A stretch of DNA of 64,000 bases from Ornithodoros turicata (taxonomy: Eukaryota; Arthropoda; Arachnida; Ixodida; Argasidae): the NCBI RefSeq assembly GCF_037126465.1, contig NC_088202.1, forward strand, positions 131,392,123 through 131,456,122. Reading direction: 5' to 3'. Under the pieces are notes generated by a model that saw nothing but the letters and a program-made list of their open reading frames with translations, ran no database searches and had not been told where the DNA came from. Below are positions 45,567-57,463 of this stretch, one piece after another. Position numbers and translations under genes: made by a program. The stretch's first letter is position 1. Every line of letters starts with the position of its first letter.

Positions 45567-46824
45567 CGAGGGGTGTCCAAGTCAAACCGGGACTTCTCAT
45601 TTTTCGCAAAAGCAAAATGAACTTACAAGCGAGAAATTAGTTTTATTTTTCAATGTAATCTCCAGCTGCACCAATGCACTTGTCCCAGCGTTTCACGAGG
45701 GGTTGGATGCCAGAGCGTAGAAATCCTTACCGGCGCGTAGCAGCCATGATCGGACCGCATTCTTGACCTCGTCGTCGCAGCTGAAGTGGCGCAGCTGGAG
45801 ATGGAAATCGCTGGGGGCGAGGTCTGGACTGTAAGGCGGATGTGTCAGCAACTCTCACCCAAGTTCCTGTAAGGTGCGTGTGCGTGCGCTATGCGGGCGT
45901 GCATTGTCCAGTAGGAGGAGGACTCCTTTGGTGATGGCCCGGCCGCTTCTGCTTCAGCGCCTTATGCACATCCCTGAGAACCTGGCACTATTGATGGTGG
46001 TACCACTTGGTAGAAAATTAACATGAACAACGCCAGCCTTGTCCCAGAAAACCGTGGCCATGACTTTACCCGCAGACGGGGTGCTTCGGAACTTCTTGGG
46101 AGCTGGCGAGCCCGGATGCTTCCACAGCTTTGATACGCGTTTAGACTCAGGAGTGAAATGGTGCACCCACGTTTCATCGCACGTGATGATCCCATCAAGG
46201 AACGGCTGTCCTTCAGTGTCGAAACGGTACCTTAGGTCTTGGGAGATTTCCAGTCTGCTCTGGCGGTCAAACACGGAGAGCTGCCTCAGGACCCAACGGG
46301 CACTAACTTTCCGAAACTGGAGGTGTTCATGAATGATAGTGGTCAACGTTCCCACAGAAAGGTCCGCCTTTCGAGCCAGTTCGAGACATGTTATCCGTCG
46401 GTCCTTGAGGGTCAGGCACTCCACAAGTTGGATGTTCTCAGGAACTCTGACACTGGGCTCTGAGCCGCCCCGGCCGGGATCGTCCTGCACTGATGAACGG
46501 CCGTCTCGGAACCGTTTGCACCACTCAAACGCTTTGCTGCGGCTAAGTGTATTGTGGCCATACTGAGCCTGAAGTCTTCTGTGAATTTCAGATGACTTTG
46601 CGCCTTCATTCACGAGAAACTTCATGACAATTCGCAGTTCGATGTGCGCACTCACCTCGTTGTCGGCAATCTTGTCCAGCACGTGTCTTCTGTTTTGCAC
46701 AAACTTTGGACCACCACGTGGTGAACGCGGAGGCCTGTCGCGTGTGAAAATGACGAAAAAGAAGTAGCGCGAGCCATTTGTACACTCAGGAGACAAAGTC
46801 CCGGTCTGACTTGGACATCCCTCG
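45567..46824 (-). mobile_element. mariner element, near full length
   Basis: 1258 bp bounded by TA (45565-45566 and 46825-46826). The ends CGAGGGGTGTCCAAGTCAAA and CTTGGACATCCCTCG are inverted repeats of about 30 bp. The size fits an intact mariner (about 1.3 kb). The transposase frame is broken in its last third. Confidence 0.93.
45954..46796 (-). pseudogene. mariner transposase, broken C-terminus
   Basis: 280 residues. An N-terminal helix-turn-helix covers roughly residues 45-110 (RIVMKFLVNEG, SSEIHRRLQAQYG, SKAFEWCKRF), followed by the GRGGSEPSV linker (canonical GRP replaced) and the second DNA-binding region. CDETWVHHFTPESK carries the first catalytic Asp near residue 208. After TTINSA the frame is lost, because 45567-45953 contains deletions, so the D34D pair known from the 40929 copy is not in frame. 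Inactive, although the arms are well preserved. Confidence 0.9.
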
Positions 46825-47233
46825 TAGATGACGGCCTTTCACAAAGGTAACTTGTACCTCTATCTAGTTACCGCTTTCGGATATCGTAACTGTAAAATGT
46901 AACTAAGTTACTCAAGTATTGCAATACTTTACATGCGTCAGTAACCTAGCGTCGTTTCGCGGTTGTCTAGAACCGTGATTCTCAAACGGGAACATGATAC
47001 TGGTCACTGCCCAAATTTTTTTTGTTGCATACCGTGCTGGATATCTCGTCGCCAGCATTGGGAAGATCCCCAGTACCCCGTGGCTGACCCTGATTGTAGG
47101 AACGAAGCCTGCAGCTATCGTCATCGTGCTGTCGTCGGGTCCTCGTCATCAAGGGCTGTTCATATACTCCAACGGCAGACTCGTGCTCGTAGCTCGTGCA
47201 GCGTCGCCGGGCGCAATCGGGCGCTTAATAGCT

Positions 47234-47677
47234 ATAGAGGTCTGCACGGGTATGTAATTCCCGAACCGCAGCCGCGGACACGGTCTCCCAATCTGCACCC
47301 GCACGACGTTTGGTGGAGCAATACCCGCAAGCGCTCCTGCAGGTCGTCCGGGTATGAAAGAAAAACACGAAGGCGCTTGTGGACGCTTCATCGCACTTTA
47401 GATTTGGTACATCAAATGCACGATACATAATTGTTGAAAGAACGTCACCAAATTACCATGAAAAGACACTGGAAGTCCGGTCTTTTGTGCGTTTATTTCG
47501 CAAAAACCCATGACCGCGGGTATAGCGCGGATACCCGCACGCACACAACCAGAGCGGCAACGAGGATGCACTTTACCCGCGACCCGCATCAAGTCACATT
47601 TTCCACCCGCAAATCCGACATTAGTGCTGGCATCCGCGCGGAAACACGGGTACTCCCACACCCGCGCAGACCTCTAC
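47234..47677. mobile_element. hAT-like MITE with CGGGTA repeats
   Basis: TAGAGGTCTGCACGGGTATG on the left and ACACCCGCGCAGACCTCTA on the right are inverted ends. Inside, CGGGTA/TACCCGC motifs recur. No clear 8-bp target duplication could be fixed, so the superfamily is tentative. Confidence 0.65.
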
Positions 47678-47743
47678 TTATGGCGCGCTACACTGGTTTT
47701 CATGTGCACTGGTGCACGTGCATGTGCAGTGTACACTGGTTCA

Positions 47744-48060
47744 GTCGTGGTCAGTGGCGGACCCAAGGGGGGGGGGGCGATCGCCCCCCCAAAACGTCAG
47801 TCTATACATTGAATTTCCCTCTCCCCCTCCCCCACTACGCGCTCCGTCAAAGAAACCGCCCCCCCCCTCAAACCGAGGGTCTGGATCCGCCCCTGGTCGT
47901 GGTGGCCCGTGGACGACTACGATGCGCCGCTACCACCGCGCGCCATGGCACAAGCCAGTCAGTTCTACCAGCACCGTCCTGGCGTGAGGCCACGAACTTC
48001 TGCCCGCTGAGACATTCGATCACCGCCGGTCAGGACTCATGTAGAGGACGTGTGATTCAG
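47744..48060 (+). repeat. LTR-like repeat, copy 1 (interrupted)
   Basis: After removal of the nested MITE, GTGGTGGCCCGTGGACGACT, GCGCGCCATGGCACAAG and GTCAGGACTCATGTAGAGGA align with 48577-48728. It breaks off at about 48053. Confidence 0.65.
47752..47895. mobile_element. small hAT-type MITE
   Basis: 144 bp beginning CAGTGGCGGACCC and ending GGATCCGCCCCTG, with a perfect 8-bp duplication GTCGTGGT at 47744-47751 and 47896-47903. It sits inside the first LTR-like repeat, so it is younger than that insertion. Confidence 0.9.
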
Positions 48061-48571
48061 CCCTTCACCATCCCAAATTTTGCAAGACCGCCAATGAAGC
48101 CCTCAGGAAGCCATCGCTGATGCTCCTCCCTCAGCATTCCGCGACCTGGAATTTTACGGCGTCGCTTCCGTATCGCACCACTCTCGACACGCCATGGTCG
48201 CATTCACTGCGTCACCACACCGTCTCATGCTTCGCGATGGTGCTCCTCAGGCATCAACGAGGGGCTTCTTTACGAGCGACACGCTCCTGTACCGGTCGCG
48301 GTACGCCTCTGTCGACCTCACCACATGTATCTCCTAAGCAAGCGGTACACTCACCTCATCCCGCAATTCACTCTGCTCTTCACTGGGACCCGTCCGGCTC
48401 ACAGCTCACTTGTCCACGCCATCCCGCTGCTGCTGCATCCACTGGCACGATCACAAGCCGTGTGTCCAGTTGTCCATCACCCCCGTGTCATCCTCATTTC
48501 ACAACCCTCTTCGTGGTATACACGCGGGCCACAGCCGCAGGCACCGCTCCGCGTCTGACGGGGGGGGGGGA
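48061..48571 (+). pseudogene. 3' internal region of an LTR retrotransposon
   Basis: Frame 48120-48575 (151 codons) is rich in Ser, Pro, His and Thr and has no catalytic motif. It runs into a G-run plus AG at 48559-48571, which looks like a polypurine tract, immediately before the second LTR-like repeat. A retrotransposon 3' end is inferred from this arrangement, not from protein similarity. Confidence 0.5.
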
Positions 48572-48850
48572 GTGATGTGGTGGCTCGTGGACGACGACGA
48601 CGCGCCGCTACTGCCGCGCGCCATGGCACAGGTCAGTCAGCACTACTGGCACCGTTTTGGTGTGAGGGCACGAACTTCTGCCCGCTGGGACATTCCATTA
48701 CGGTCGGTCAGGACTCATGTAGAGGAACACCACATCTACTACACTGTTTATACTTCGTCTTCATCCGCTGTTCGAGCATAAACACTCCGACGGCAGTCAA
48801 CCCGTCGCGCACGCTCGGTCGCTCGCTCGTCGTCGTTACGCCGGAGTATA
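48572..48850 (+). repeat. LTR-like repeat, copy 2
   Basis: Starts TGATGTGGTGGCTCGTGGAC directly after the polypurine-like tract. It shares about 150 bp with copy 1, then continues through GAGCATAAACACTCC to an uncertain end near 48850. Confidence 0.6.
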
Positions 48851-49994
48851 GACAGCCATTTATGTTTCGAAGGCATGGCAAGCACTTGGAAAGTCGAAGC
48901 TACTCCGCGGCCTACTTCAACTTGGGATTTAGAAGCATGCGACGGGGAAGTACCGACAAACTGCAAGTGATATCTTCTGGCGAAACAATAAATAAAACAA
49001 CTTAACAAACTAAATAAAATGCGTTCATCCGACTCTCGGCAAAACACAGTTGCTGGCACGGTTACGGGTTCCCTCCAATAACGTTTGTTGCTTTATGACA
49101 TGATAGCGAGAAAGTATGAGTACGAAGCAGGACGGAATGTTCCATGCGGAGTTACCTGTATCTTTATTGGCACCTGGTGCGTGAGGCTTCAAATACCCTG
49201 TTCTTCTCAACCAGGAGTTCGCCAATTTTCTTATCTAATACGCAGTCAGGACAGCCTTAGACTAACTCCCACCGTGCTGTTTGGGAAATCCTCCGTTTAT
49301 AACGCGGCATAATTTTGCTTGGACACTACAGGCGAAAGTTTTTCATTCATTCATTTTCTTGAAAGACAAGTGCAAAGTAACGTGTCTCGGTAACGTCATG
49401 GTAACGGTCATGGTAACGGTCATGATAACGTGTCTCGGGTTTCACTGGTGTAATGATGTACCAGTTCTCCCTTGCCCTTCTGCCATTAGTGGTAACTCTA
49501 GCTGAAATTATAGAGTTACATTTCAAAATGAGTAACTAACTCAGTTACCATTTTTGCAGGTTGACTGTAACTGTAACTTAGTTGTTTTTGGGTAACCTAC
49601 GCATGACAGCCCTGTATACCCTTATGCAAAGCAGGTCTCTCCCTCTAATGCAGCTCGCAAAAAGCTCGAGTTCGTCTTTGTTTGTCATTTTTTTAACGCC
49701 TCTCCCTTACCATACGCGGGTAAAATTATCACGGTCCCTTATTGTGTGGTATGTCGCGCGTATATAGCCAAAACAAATTTCGTGTTTCTGTGCGCGTTAC
49801 CTGCGTGTGGAAACTACGTCTGAAGCGAAAGCTTTGCAATTTTCGGAACGTGACGGTCTGGATAAAAATATCCGCAATATGAGTACTCGACAATAGTTGA
49901 GCTGAAGAAAGAAGCACTCCTCCACTTGATGAGCCACTGGGCTTTACAGAGACGCCGGTGTAACCGTGTAGCACTCGAAGAAAGCGCGAAGGAT
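48851..49994. other. intergenic, hAT-like subterminal repeats
   Basis: AATAAATAAAA near 48988. Repeated GGTAACGGTCATGGTAACGG at 49398-49430 and GTAACTAACTCAGTTACC near 49535 resemble a hAT subterminal region ending CATGACAGCCCTG near 49614. Boundaries were not fixed. Confidence 0.45.
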
Positions 49995-50100
49995 TCCATT
50001 GTCGAAAAAGCCTGAGCTAGGGCAAGAGAACGACATAAGGACGACGTGTCGTCCTTTCTGTCGTTCTCTTACCAAAGCTCAGGCTTTTTCGACAATGGAT
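49995..50100. repeat. foldback element
   Basis: TTCCATTGTCGAAAAAGCCT and the following GAGCT pair with AGCTCAGGCTTTTTCGACAA near 50080, with an almost symmetrical centre AAGGACGACGTGTCGTCCTT. No spacer. Related in its centre to 41898-42049. Confidence 0.88.
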
Positions 50101-51037
50101 TTCATCCACCAGCTTGCCAGCATGTATGCTATTTTATCAGCGAATGACTCCTTTCGTTGACGGGACGTTTCGAGTCAAGGATCGAGTCGAACGATCGTGT
50201 CGAATCCAATATTTTTGAAGCACAAACGGGTCTCAAGAAACACACCGAGCGGAGGGTCGAGTTGACGATCGTTTAAGAATACGGCCGTCCATCTCGCGAG
50301 AAGGCGAACAGCGTCAAAGAGCCTCGGTAGAACGATACAGTATGTGAACCCTGCAACCATGTCTTGGTTGTTGCGCTGATATTCTTCTTGGCGTAATTCG
50401 CTGTATCTCATATCGCAGCGTCGCGACATCTTTGGGCTGCTGAAATCCTTTACACTTCTCCACGAATTTTTTCTTCTTCTTTTTTTCTTTTTGCAGAGTG
50501 TGTGCTGCGATCACGAAACACAACTATAAGAACAGCCGGCAAGGGAAGATTTTGCTGCAGAGCCAAGCCGCTGTTCCTTTCGTTGTCTTTTGGCTTCTGC
50601 TGCGGAATAAACAACGAAGATTATAAAAGTGCCGCGACCTCGTTCAAAACCTCGCAGAGTATTAGTGCTGTCACTGAACATTGTGCGCTTCCACGAATTT
50701 TCGAAAGAACCCGAAAAACTCCATGGTGTCGCAATCTCCAAAGGTAGGTGATATCGCCACGAGCTCTGCCGTCTGTTTCCTAGCAACAGCGCGCTCACTT
50801 TCCCGGTCCCCGCTCCACGTTGGAAGACAGCCAGCAGCTGCGATGAGGAAACAGACCTTCGAGGGGCAATGTGGCCAGACAGATCGAACATCGCGCACCG
50901 AATGACGTCATACTTCTCAAAACTAGAAATTAATTTTATGATAGCTCAGTGTCACAAAGAGAAACAATATTTCCAGGGAATACAATGTGATACGTCGTCG
51001 AGAATACTTTGAAAGTCGTCATTGCGTTACAGGAGAG
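50101..51037. other. intergenic, no recognised gene
   Basis: Frames up to 126 codons (50511-50891, -) without a family motif. No repeat was recognised. Confidence 0.45.
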
Positions 51038-52142
51038 CAGGCTCCCTGTAAACCACAAATACCTTGGAGACGTCCAAAATGTGTCGCAGACGTCAGAACA
51101 TCCTATGTACGTCCCATGGACATTCGTGATGTGATACAAATCATGTCGCAGATGTCACAACTGTAGCAACGTCCTATGCATGGACATCCAATATGTCTCC
51201 TCAAAATATTTTACTTAGTTGCTGGGGATATCAAATACTGGATATCCTCTGTACTTCCCAGAGAGACATCCAATCTTGGACACCTCTTGACATCTAACTC
51301 TTGGGGACATCGAGGTTTGGATATTTTGAGGCGATTCCATCACGAACAAAAAAGTGCCACACAGGGGCTGAATGACATTTGTCGAAAACAAAGGGCGGTC
51401 CTGTGTAAGATTTCGCTCCCTCCAAAAGCTGTCTATGTAACATGGAGCATTATTGCGAAAGGGACAGAGATGCGGAAGTCTGTGGCATTCTCAAATTTGA
51501 CTTTCGATGGACCTACTGAATGTCTCAGACCAACAGTAACAAACACAGACGTTACGTTGATGGAGAGTTAATACCCCAGGCAACTCCACACTTGATTGTT
51601 GTTGTGCATAGTCGAATTAAACTTAGCGCTCACCCTTCATTTTGTTTCAGAGGCGAGCAGTACCCTCGAATTTGAGGAAGCTCGCACTACAAAAAAAAAA
51701 AAATATATATATATATGTTTCTTCTTGGAAAGGGAATGCTAGTACCTTTCAAACTCAGCTTTGCTTTTTGAAATGGGAGCTTTCCTATTTCACTGTTTGC
51801 TTAACCGCGCTCTACCAGAGCAGAAACAGGAAACAAAATTAATATGCGGTGGCCATAGTTATGGTGCCGACACCATCATGATGGTGCCCATTAAAATCAA
51901 TAAATTAACATGAAAATTGAAAATATTGTATATTTGGTAATATCCCCTGAATGTCCAAATACTTATTGAGTCGGGATGTTCTTGTGGCGTTTCTGGGATG
52001 TGGTAAAGACCGGATCTTTTCCTAGTCGCAAGGATGTACAAAAAACGTCTATCGGGCTTTCTGCGAATGTCCCTGTGATATCCAAACATCCACGTCATGA
52101 TATTACATGGACATCACTGGGTATTTGCGGTTTACTGGCCTG
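51038..52142. mobile_element. TIR element rich in GGACATCC-type repeats
   Basis: The left end, starting CAGGCTCCCTGTAAACCACA and running through AATACC to GACGTCCA, pairs with the right-end GACATCACTGGGTATTTGCG followed by GTTTACTGG. Both subterminal regions (51060-51320 and 51970-52110) are filled with degenerate GGACATCC / GGATATCC units. No transposase was found. The superfamily is unknown. Confidence 0.7.
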
Positions 52143-53267
52143 CCTGTTAAAGACGTTAAGGTATCACATGTGTTATGGCGCGTAAGTGATTGATAATGTC
52201 TAATTGCTTGTCTAATTCACGTAGGTCTATCAAAAGATGGACAATCTCAGGAGGATCGCAGTGATAACAACACAACAAATTAAGATCCAAGAAGAATGTC
52301 TTTATCGGTGTGAACAGTGCTGCACACGAAAATAATTTCACAATGGTTTTTACTTTGTACATATGATAACCTTTTGCTCAACGATGCGTTTTGATCGCCG
52401 AATACAACATCAACAGTTTTTCTTGCTGGATAATAAGATCGAAGATAATCAATACCTTTGTTGAGTAAACATGCTGTTCTGTACCCTCGACACGCAGGGG
52501 CTTCGCTGCAATTGTTAGCTGCGTTATTTTTCAACATGGGCAATAAAATACGGTACTGAGAAGCAAGCATGGTACAGGAGCACAGATGAATGCTCTACGA
52601 AAGACAATACGAAACAAAGCAGCATCACAACTCTTGTTTGACATTTCTTTGTCTGAGACACAAACGTTATCCGAGGTATATAAATGCAAAACCGAGTACC
52701 AAATAAAGTATCAACTATAAAAACAGCAAGAGATGTGTGTTTAATGTAAGATAACACATGTTGATGGATTGGCACAAGAACACAACTGCAGCATTTTCGT
52801 CATATTTGCATTGTCCTTTATCATTCCACAACTGACTAACAAACCTTAGAAGCAGTTATGTTTCATATTCTTGTTTAAAAACCATATTTAAAAGATACAA
52901 CCTGCAGCTTTGGTGTCAATAATAAGGAACATTCATAAAGAAAGTATAAAAGGAAGAATGTACCCAATACTTCGTATAATTGTTAGGGTTTTCATTGCAT
53001 GCACCATATTTAAAAGATACAACCTGCAGCTTTGGCATCAGTAATAAGGAACATTAATGAAGAAAGTATGACAGAATGTACTCAGAATCCTTGATCCACA
53101 CAAATGAAGAATTCTGTGCAACAAGACTGCACATTATTGCTTAACATTTATTGCACCTCATTATTTGAACGAAGTGTTCAGATGCTTATGAACGACAAAG
53201 CATAAACTTTTAGAATATGAGTGAGAATTTGGGCTGGATGGTGCATGGTTAAAGCATGAAAAAGCCC
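52143..53267. other. AT-rich intergenic DNA with a direct repeat
   Basis: No gene recognised. The only structure is the direct repeat at 52881-53090. Confidence 0.5.
52881..53090. repeat. tandem direct repeat, 122-bp offset
   Basis: ACCATATTTAAAAGATACAA, then CCTGCAGCTTTGG and AATAAGGAACATT, occur at 52881 and again at 53003 with small differences. Confidence 0.9.
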
Positions 53268-53399
53268 CAGTGTTGGGTAAGACAGTTAAAAAAAACGACA
53301 ATAAATTACACAACACAGGACACATGCCTGTAACAGATGGATCAGTGCCTGTGTTGCATGTTTTGTTGTTGTCATTTTAATTGTCTATACTCAGCACTG
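53268..53399. repeat. imperfect foldback element
   Basis: CAGTGTTGGGTAAGACAGTT on the left and AATTGTCTATACTCAGCACTG-like sequence on the right are inverted. Nearer the centre AACACAGGACACATGCC opposes GTGCCTGTGTTGCATG. Arms about 45 nt with several mismatches. Confidence 0.7.
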
Positions 53400-54115
53400 A
53401 GAACAACAGATTTCTATGCATTGTTAGAAATACATTAAAACTCACTGAACGACTTCATTACTTCATGTACACACCTTTACTCATTGAAAAGCAATAAGGA
53501 CGCAACAATTTACATATGTACATGTTGGAATATTAAGAGTCATAAGATGATGAACACACAACTGCGAAATACAATAGTATGTACCAATGCATGTTCTTCA
53601 CACTCAATAAATACTGATTAGGCTACCGTGCACGAACGTTCCTTTGTCCTTCAAGTCTTTTTCCGCTAAAGTCAAACATCGGGAACAGCTTTTCCTGTAA
53701 TTAACCATGTTATTCCAGCAGTAACAGAAAATGCTGACTGCGAGACAAAACTTCTGTCTGGCCAATTTCTTTATTCTATTCCTTTCTTTTTTCTCACAGA
53801 ACGGGCGGAAGAACAGTTGGATAGCAAGTGGACAAAATATTGCAGGAATCTGCAGCATTATAATAGCTAAGCTGGAATGTGGCTGTAAGAGAAAGCTAGC
53901 TATGACTATGCTAGATGTGAAAGAGATTGAAACGGGACAAAAGTGGACTAAACACGCACAAGCTATGGCCAAATACATCCGAGCTTGCTAGCAAATAGTG
54001 TGTGCAACCAGGTGGAGAGTGGCATCCAATACGTATTACGTTTAGCGTTAAAATATTCTATGAAGACACCACATTACAATCCAGAAGAAAAGTACTTTAC
54101 CCTAGGTGCTATCTG
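53400..54115. other. intergenic, no recognised gene
   Basis: Opposed frames at 53604-53978 and 53731-53991 have no motif. AT-rich. Confidence 0.45.
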
Positions 54116-54380
54116 TAAGGTGGCGGGGGGGGGGGGCTTGAAATTTTTTTATGTGGGGCCAGGCCCCAGAAGTCTACCCAGCGGACACTCAAGACGAACG
54201 TCTCAGGGGTATCTTAAGAATTGCGTGCTTCGTGCGAGTGAACGTGGAATTCTAGACGCCCTGCCCGATCTCTGCGCATAAAATGGGGAGAGTACCCTGC
54301 AACCTGAAGCATTTGCGGTGGGAAAGAGAGGGGTCATCAAGCCCCAGCCCCGTCCGGCAAATTGAGAACTCTCCGAGAAA
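54116..54380. mobile_element. truncated relative of the 13650-13980 hAT-type MITE
   Basis: GGCCCCAGAAGTCTACCC, GACGAACGT, TGCGTGCTTCGTGC and GAGAACTCTCCG follow in the same order as their counterparts near 13713, 13751, 13792 and 13963. Terminal bases are missing. Confidence 0.65.
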
Positions 54381-54710
54381 ATTCCTCTTCAAGAATTCAA
54401 AACGCTGTTGCCACAACGCACCATTCCCACAAAAATCCGCAGGTTTTTCATGTTATTGCTACGCAAATTCGAGACCATAAAATCATTTGCTCGCCACAGC
54501 GTTCTTGCCGAAATTTGCGTTTGCGGAACTGCTCACTCCGCCCCAAGGACCCTTTACAAGATACAAATAAAAAGAAAAGAGGCAACAGCCCTCTTGTCTG
54601 TATCGACATCGGTGTCATCATCTGGGTCTTGCTGATAATGATGCATTGCATGACACCGAATGATACCCCTTGTCACACGGGCACTTTTCCATGGTCATAA
54701 ACCGACAGCC

Positions 54711-54837
54711 ATTGAACATGCACGTAGCGCCACCAAGCCTGTAATGTCTCAACCTGTCAGGGAGCAGTTTATACAGTGCAATTTGAGAAGTTTCTATGTT
54801 ACACGCTAGGTGGCGCCACGTGCATGTTCAATGGCCA
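54711..54837. mobile_element. short foldback / MITE
   Basis: CATTGAACATGCACGTAGCG, then CCACC, at 54712-54736, and the complement GGTGGCGCCACGTGCATGTT, then CAATG, at 54811-54835. Arms about 25-30 nt, one mismatch. Confidence 0.75.
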
Positions 54838-57463
54838 TTGGTTTCAATGATCATTGAAGACGACCTGCGTGAGAGGAGTATGAGACAGTGTGGAAAGAGA
54901 ACAATTTATTTCTTCTGAAAACGCAGAAAAACATGTCGTGACATATACTGCCTGCTACGGAAACCCAAATTACAGCGAGTGTGCTTCGACGACCAACAGA
55001 TTTTGTAGCGTAAAATATTTCCGAGATATTTGGTGAAAACCCTCGAAGTCTTCGGGGAATAGTGTTTAGCCACTAGTTTTCAAATTCTTGAAGAAAAATG
55101 TTACCTTCACTTGGCGATTTTTCTAGTTTAATTAAACAAATTAGTTCAATTAATGTGTGAAACCAATGCAAACTGCCGTAATGTGTGGCAAAACCTTTAT
55201 GAGTGTATCCCAAGTACTTTCAAATTTTCATGCAGCAAAACCTGTTTTTAAGATTTAAATGATATCCACTCGTTCGACATCCTATATATTCTAGCTTAAA
55301 TAAGTGTAAATACTGTATGCTGTGGCCAAAAGATTACCTGTAGACGACCACAGTAGCGACCATAGTTGACAGACTGTTTATGACAGAGCAAATCTCAAAG
55401 AAAAATCAGCCTTTATCATATAGCCATAAAGTCCTGTGCCTTTCCAGCTTGCATGTCCACTCGGGCAAAGATTTAAACCTGAGCCTGCTGCATGGCAACA
55501 ACCAAAGAAGACTGCTTCACATGGTAGAACAATAACAGTCTTTTCTTTTTTTTCCTCCTTATTGTAAGCTTTCATTACAGAATCATTGACCAACTGTGCT
55601 TGGCACTGCACATGAATCACATTATAGTGGAGCCCATGAAAGCAGGATTTATGTTGAAGCACTATGCCTCGGAACGTCGACAACCACTGCAAGCGGTGAC
55701 TTGAGACCTTGAGACACAGCACAAGTATGAGGCAGAGGTCTACTGGGAATTCCACATCTAGAAATGTGGTCGTGAGCAGGTGATCACCTTACATACAAAA
55801 ATAATGTCCCAGGATAGCAGTAGTCTGCATCCACAAGTATGATGCTGCCTCGCCATGCGTGTGTGTTTTAATGGACTGCGCAACATAGCACTTTACCATT
55901 TATTTGTAATTTGTCGTTCCCAAGGGCAGTGTAGTGGATCATCTGGACCGAATACTACGAATATTCGTTCATGTTCGCAATCCTCATGCACAAAGCTAAG
56001 TCATTAAAATGATCACTTGATTCTCGGCCTTTTCCTGAGTGGACTGAAAATGAAGATGATCATCTGCTCATACTCACGAGGTGAAAAAAAAAGGTTTCTG
56101 TGCTAACACACAAAGAGCATAAACAGCATCTGCTTTAAACACCTAAGTCTGATTTTTCCCACAGACATTTCCACTATCAAAGCCAGGAGATCTACCGGTT
56201 AATCTTTTTCAGTTTACCCATAACGGTCAACCCAAAAACAGTCTATCGAAGTATTTACGATCTCCACTGTAGCCATCATTTTCTCTCAACAGCATTCAAT
56301 GGACACAATAAGTAGGGGTTTCGTAGCAAGTTGGAGAGGGAATACCACAGCTATAATGATGTGAACATTTGTACTGGGATGACTTGATTCTCTTGTATAC
56401 AACAAGTGGTAGCCCCTTTGCTCATATCAGTGGCTCGGATACATATTTCCGTGATCAGTTCCCTATCTCAACTAATCCTGGAACAGATGTGGTTAATGAT
56501 GGCACATGCCATCGAAGCTTTACACATGACACACATACTTCAGCTGGGTCGCTTTAGAAGTCACCCACGTTCAAAATGTATCGCAATTTCTTATCCAATG
56601 GCACGACAGCGCATTGGACATGTCTGATTGCTTATAGAATTAGGAATTATTTGCTGCGCTTGCAACTATGGTAGCTTTTTGGTGCAGTCTCCATCTCATG
56701 TGATGTTTGTGCTGCAATCTGTCATACACAGATGTCAAGCTTAGACTTATACCTGGGCAAAAATGGATACAGGTAGAATATTCATATCCGATTGATGGCC
56801 CAACATATTTCTTCTTTTCTCGTCTTGACTCATTCATTTTTGGTGGAAAACTATCTTGACTTCGCACTGTATTCTGGTGCGACATTTGCAATTTGTTCCA
56901 AATATACGAACATGGCCAAATTTGCATGCGAGAGCATAGTAACACACTGGAAGACTCTGTGAACAATTCACAGCCATGTCCTCTTGAAGTGTTAAGACTG
57001 TTAGCAGATATGCATCAGATAATTTGGAAATAAACTTTCTATTTGCAGAAATATGTGCATTTGCACACACTGGTGTGGACACAGTCATCGAATTGACAAC
57101 AGAGCTTGCATCCACGTATGTTTAGTTCCAGTTGATACTGAGGACTGGCAATATAAAATATTACTTAGCCCTATACTGCTGCTATGAAGTACTATATATC
57201 TTCTACTAGATAGCTAAAACCATAAGCAACGGCCTCCATCTAACTGCAGACAAGCTTGAAACAGCCGAGTAGCAGCTGGCAAGAGAAACAGACTGATGAC
57301 ATGTACTCAAGAGCTGACACCATTAAGCAGAAGCTAAGCATATACTATATCAAAATGGAAGAACAACTAGATATATCAGTAACTGCGAAGTATACTAGCT
57401 CTATCTTGACAGTAATTGAGCAGAGAAACTTCCTAAAACACATAATCACAAGCTACAGAGACA
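54838..57463. other. AT-rich intergenic DNA, nothing recognised
   Basis: Frames of up to 125 codons (55378-55755, 56640-56966, 57256-57534) show no domain and no splice-linked pattern. No repeat was recognised. Confidence 0.5.

Noticed and set aside
48120..48575. 151-codon frame as a host gene
   Set aside because: Low-complexity composition and its place before a polypurine-like tract and LTR-like repeat make retrotransposon sequence more likely.
53604..53991. Opposed 124- and 86-codon frames
   Set aside because: AT-rich sequence without motifs; the two frames mirror each other as expected by chance.
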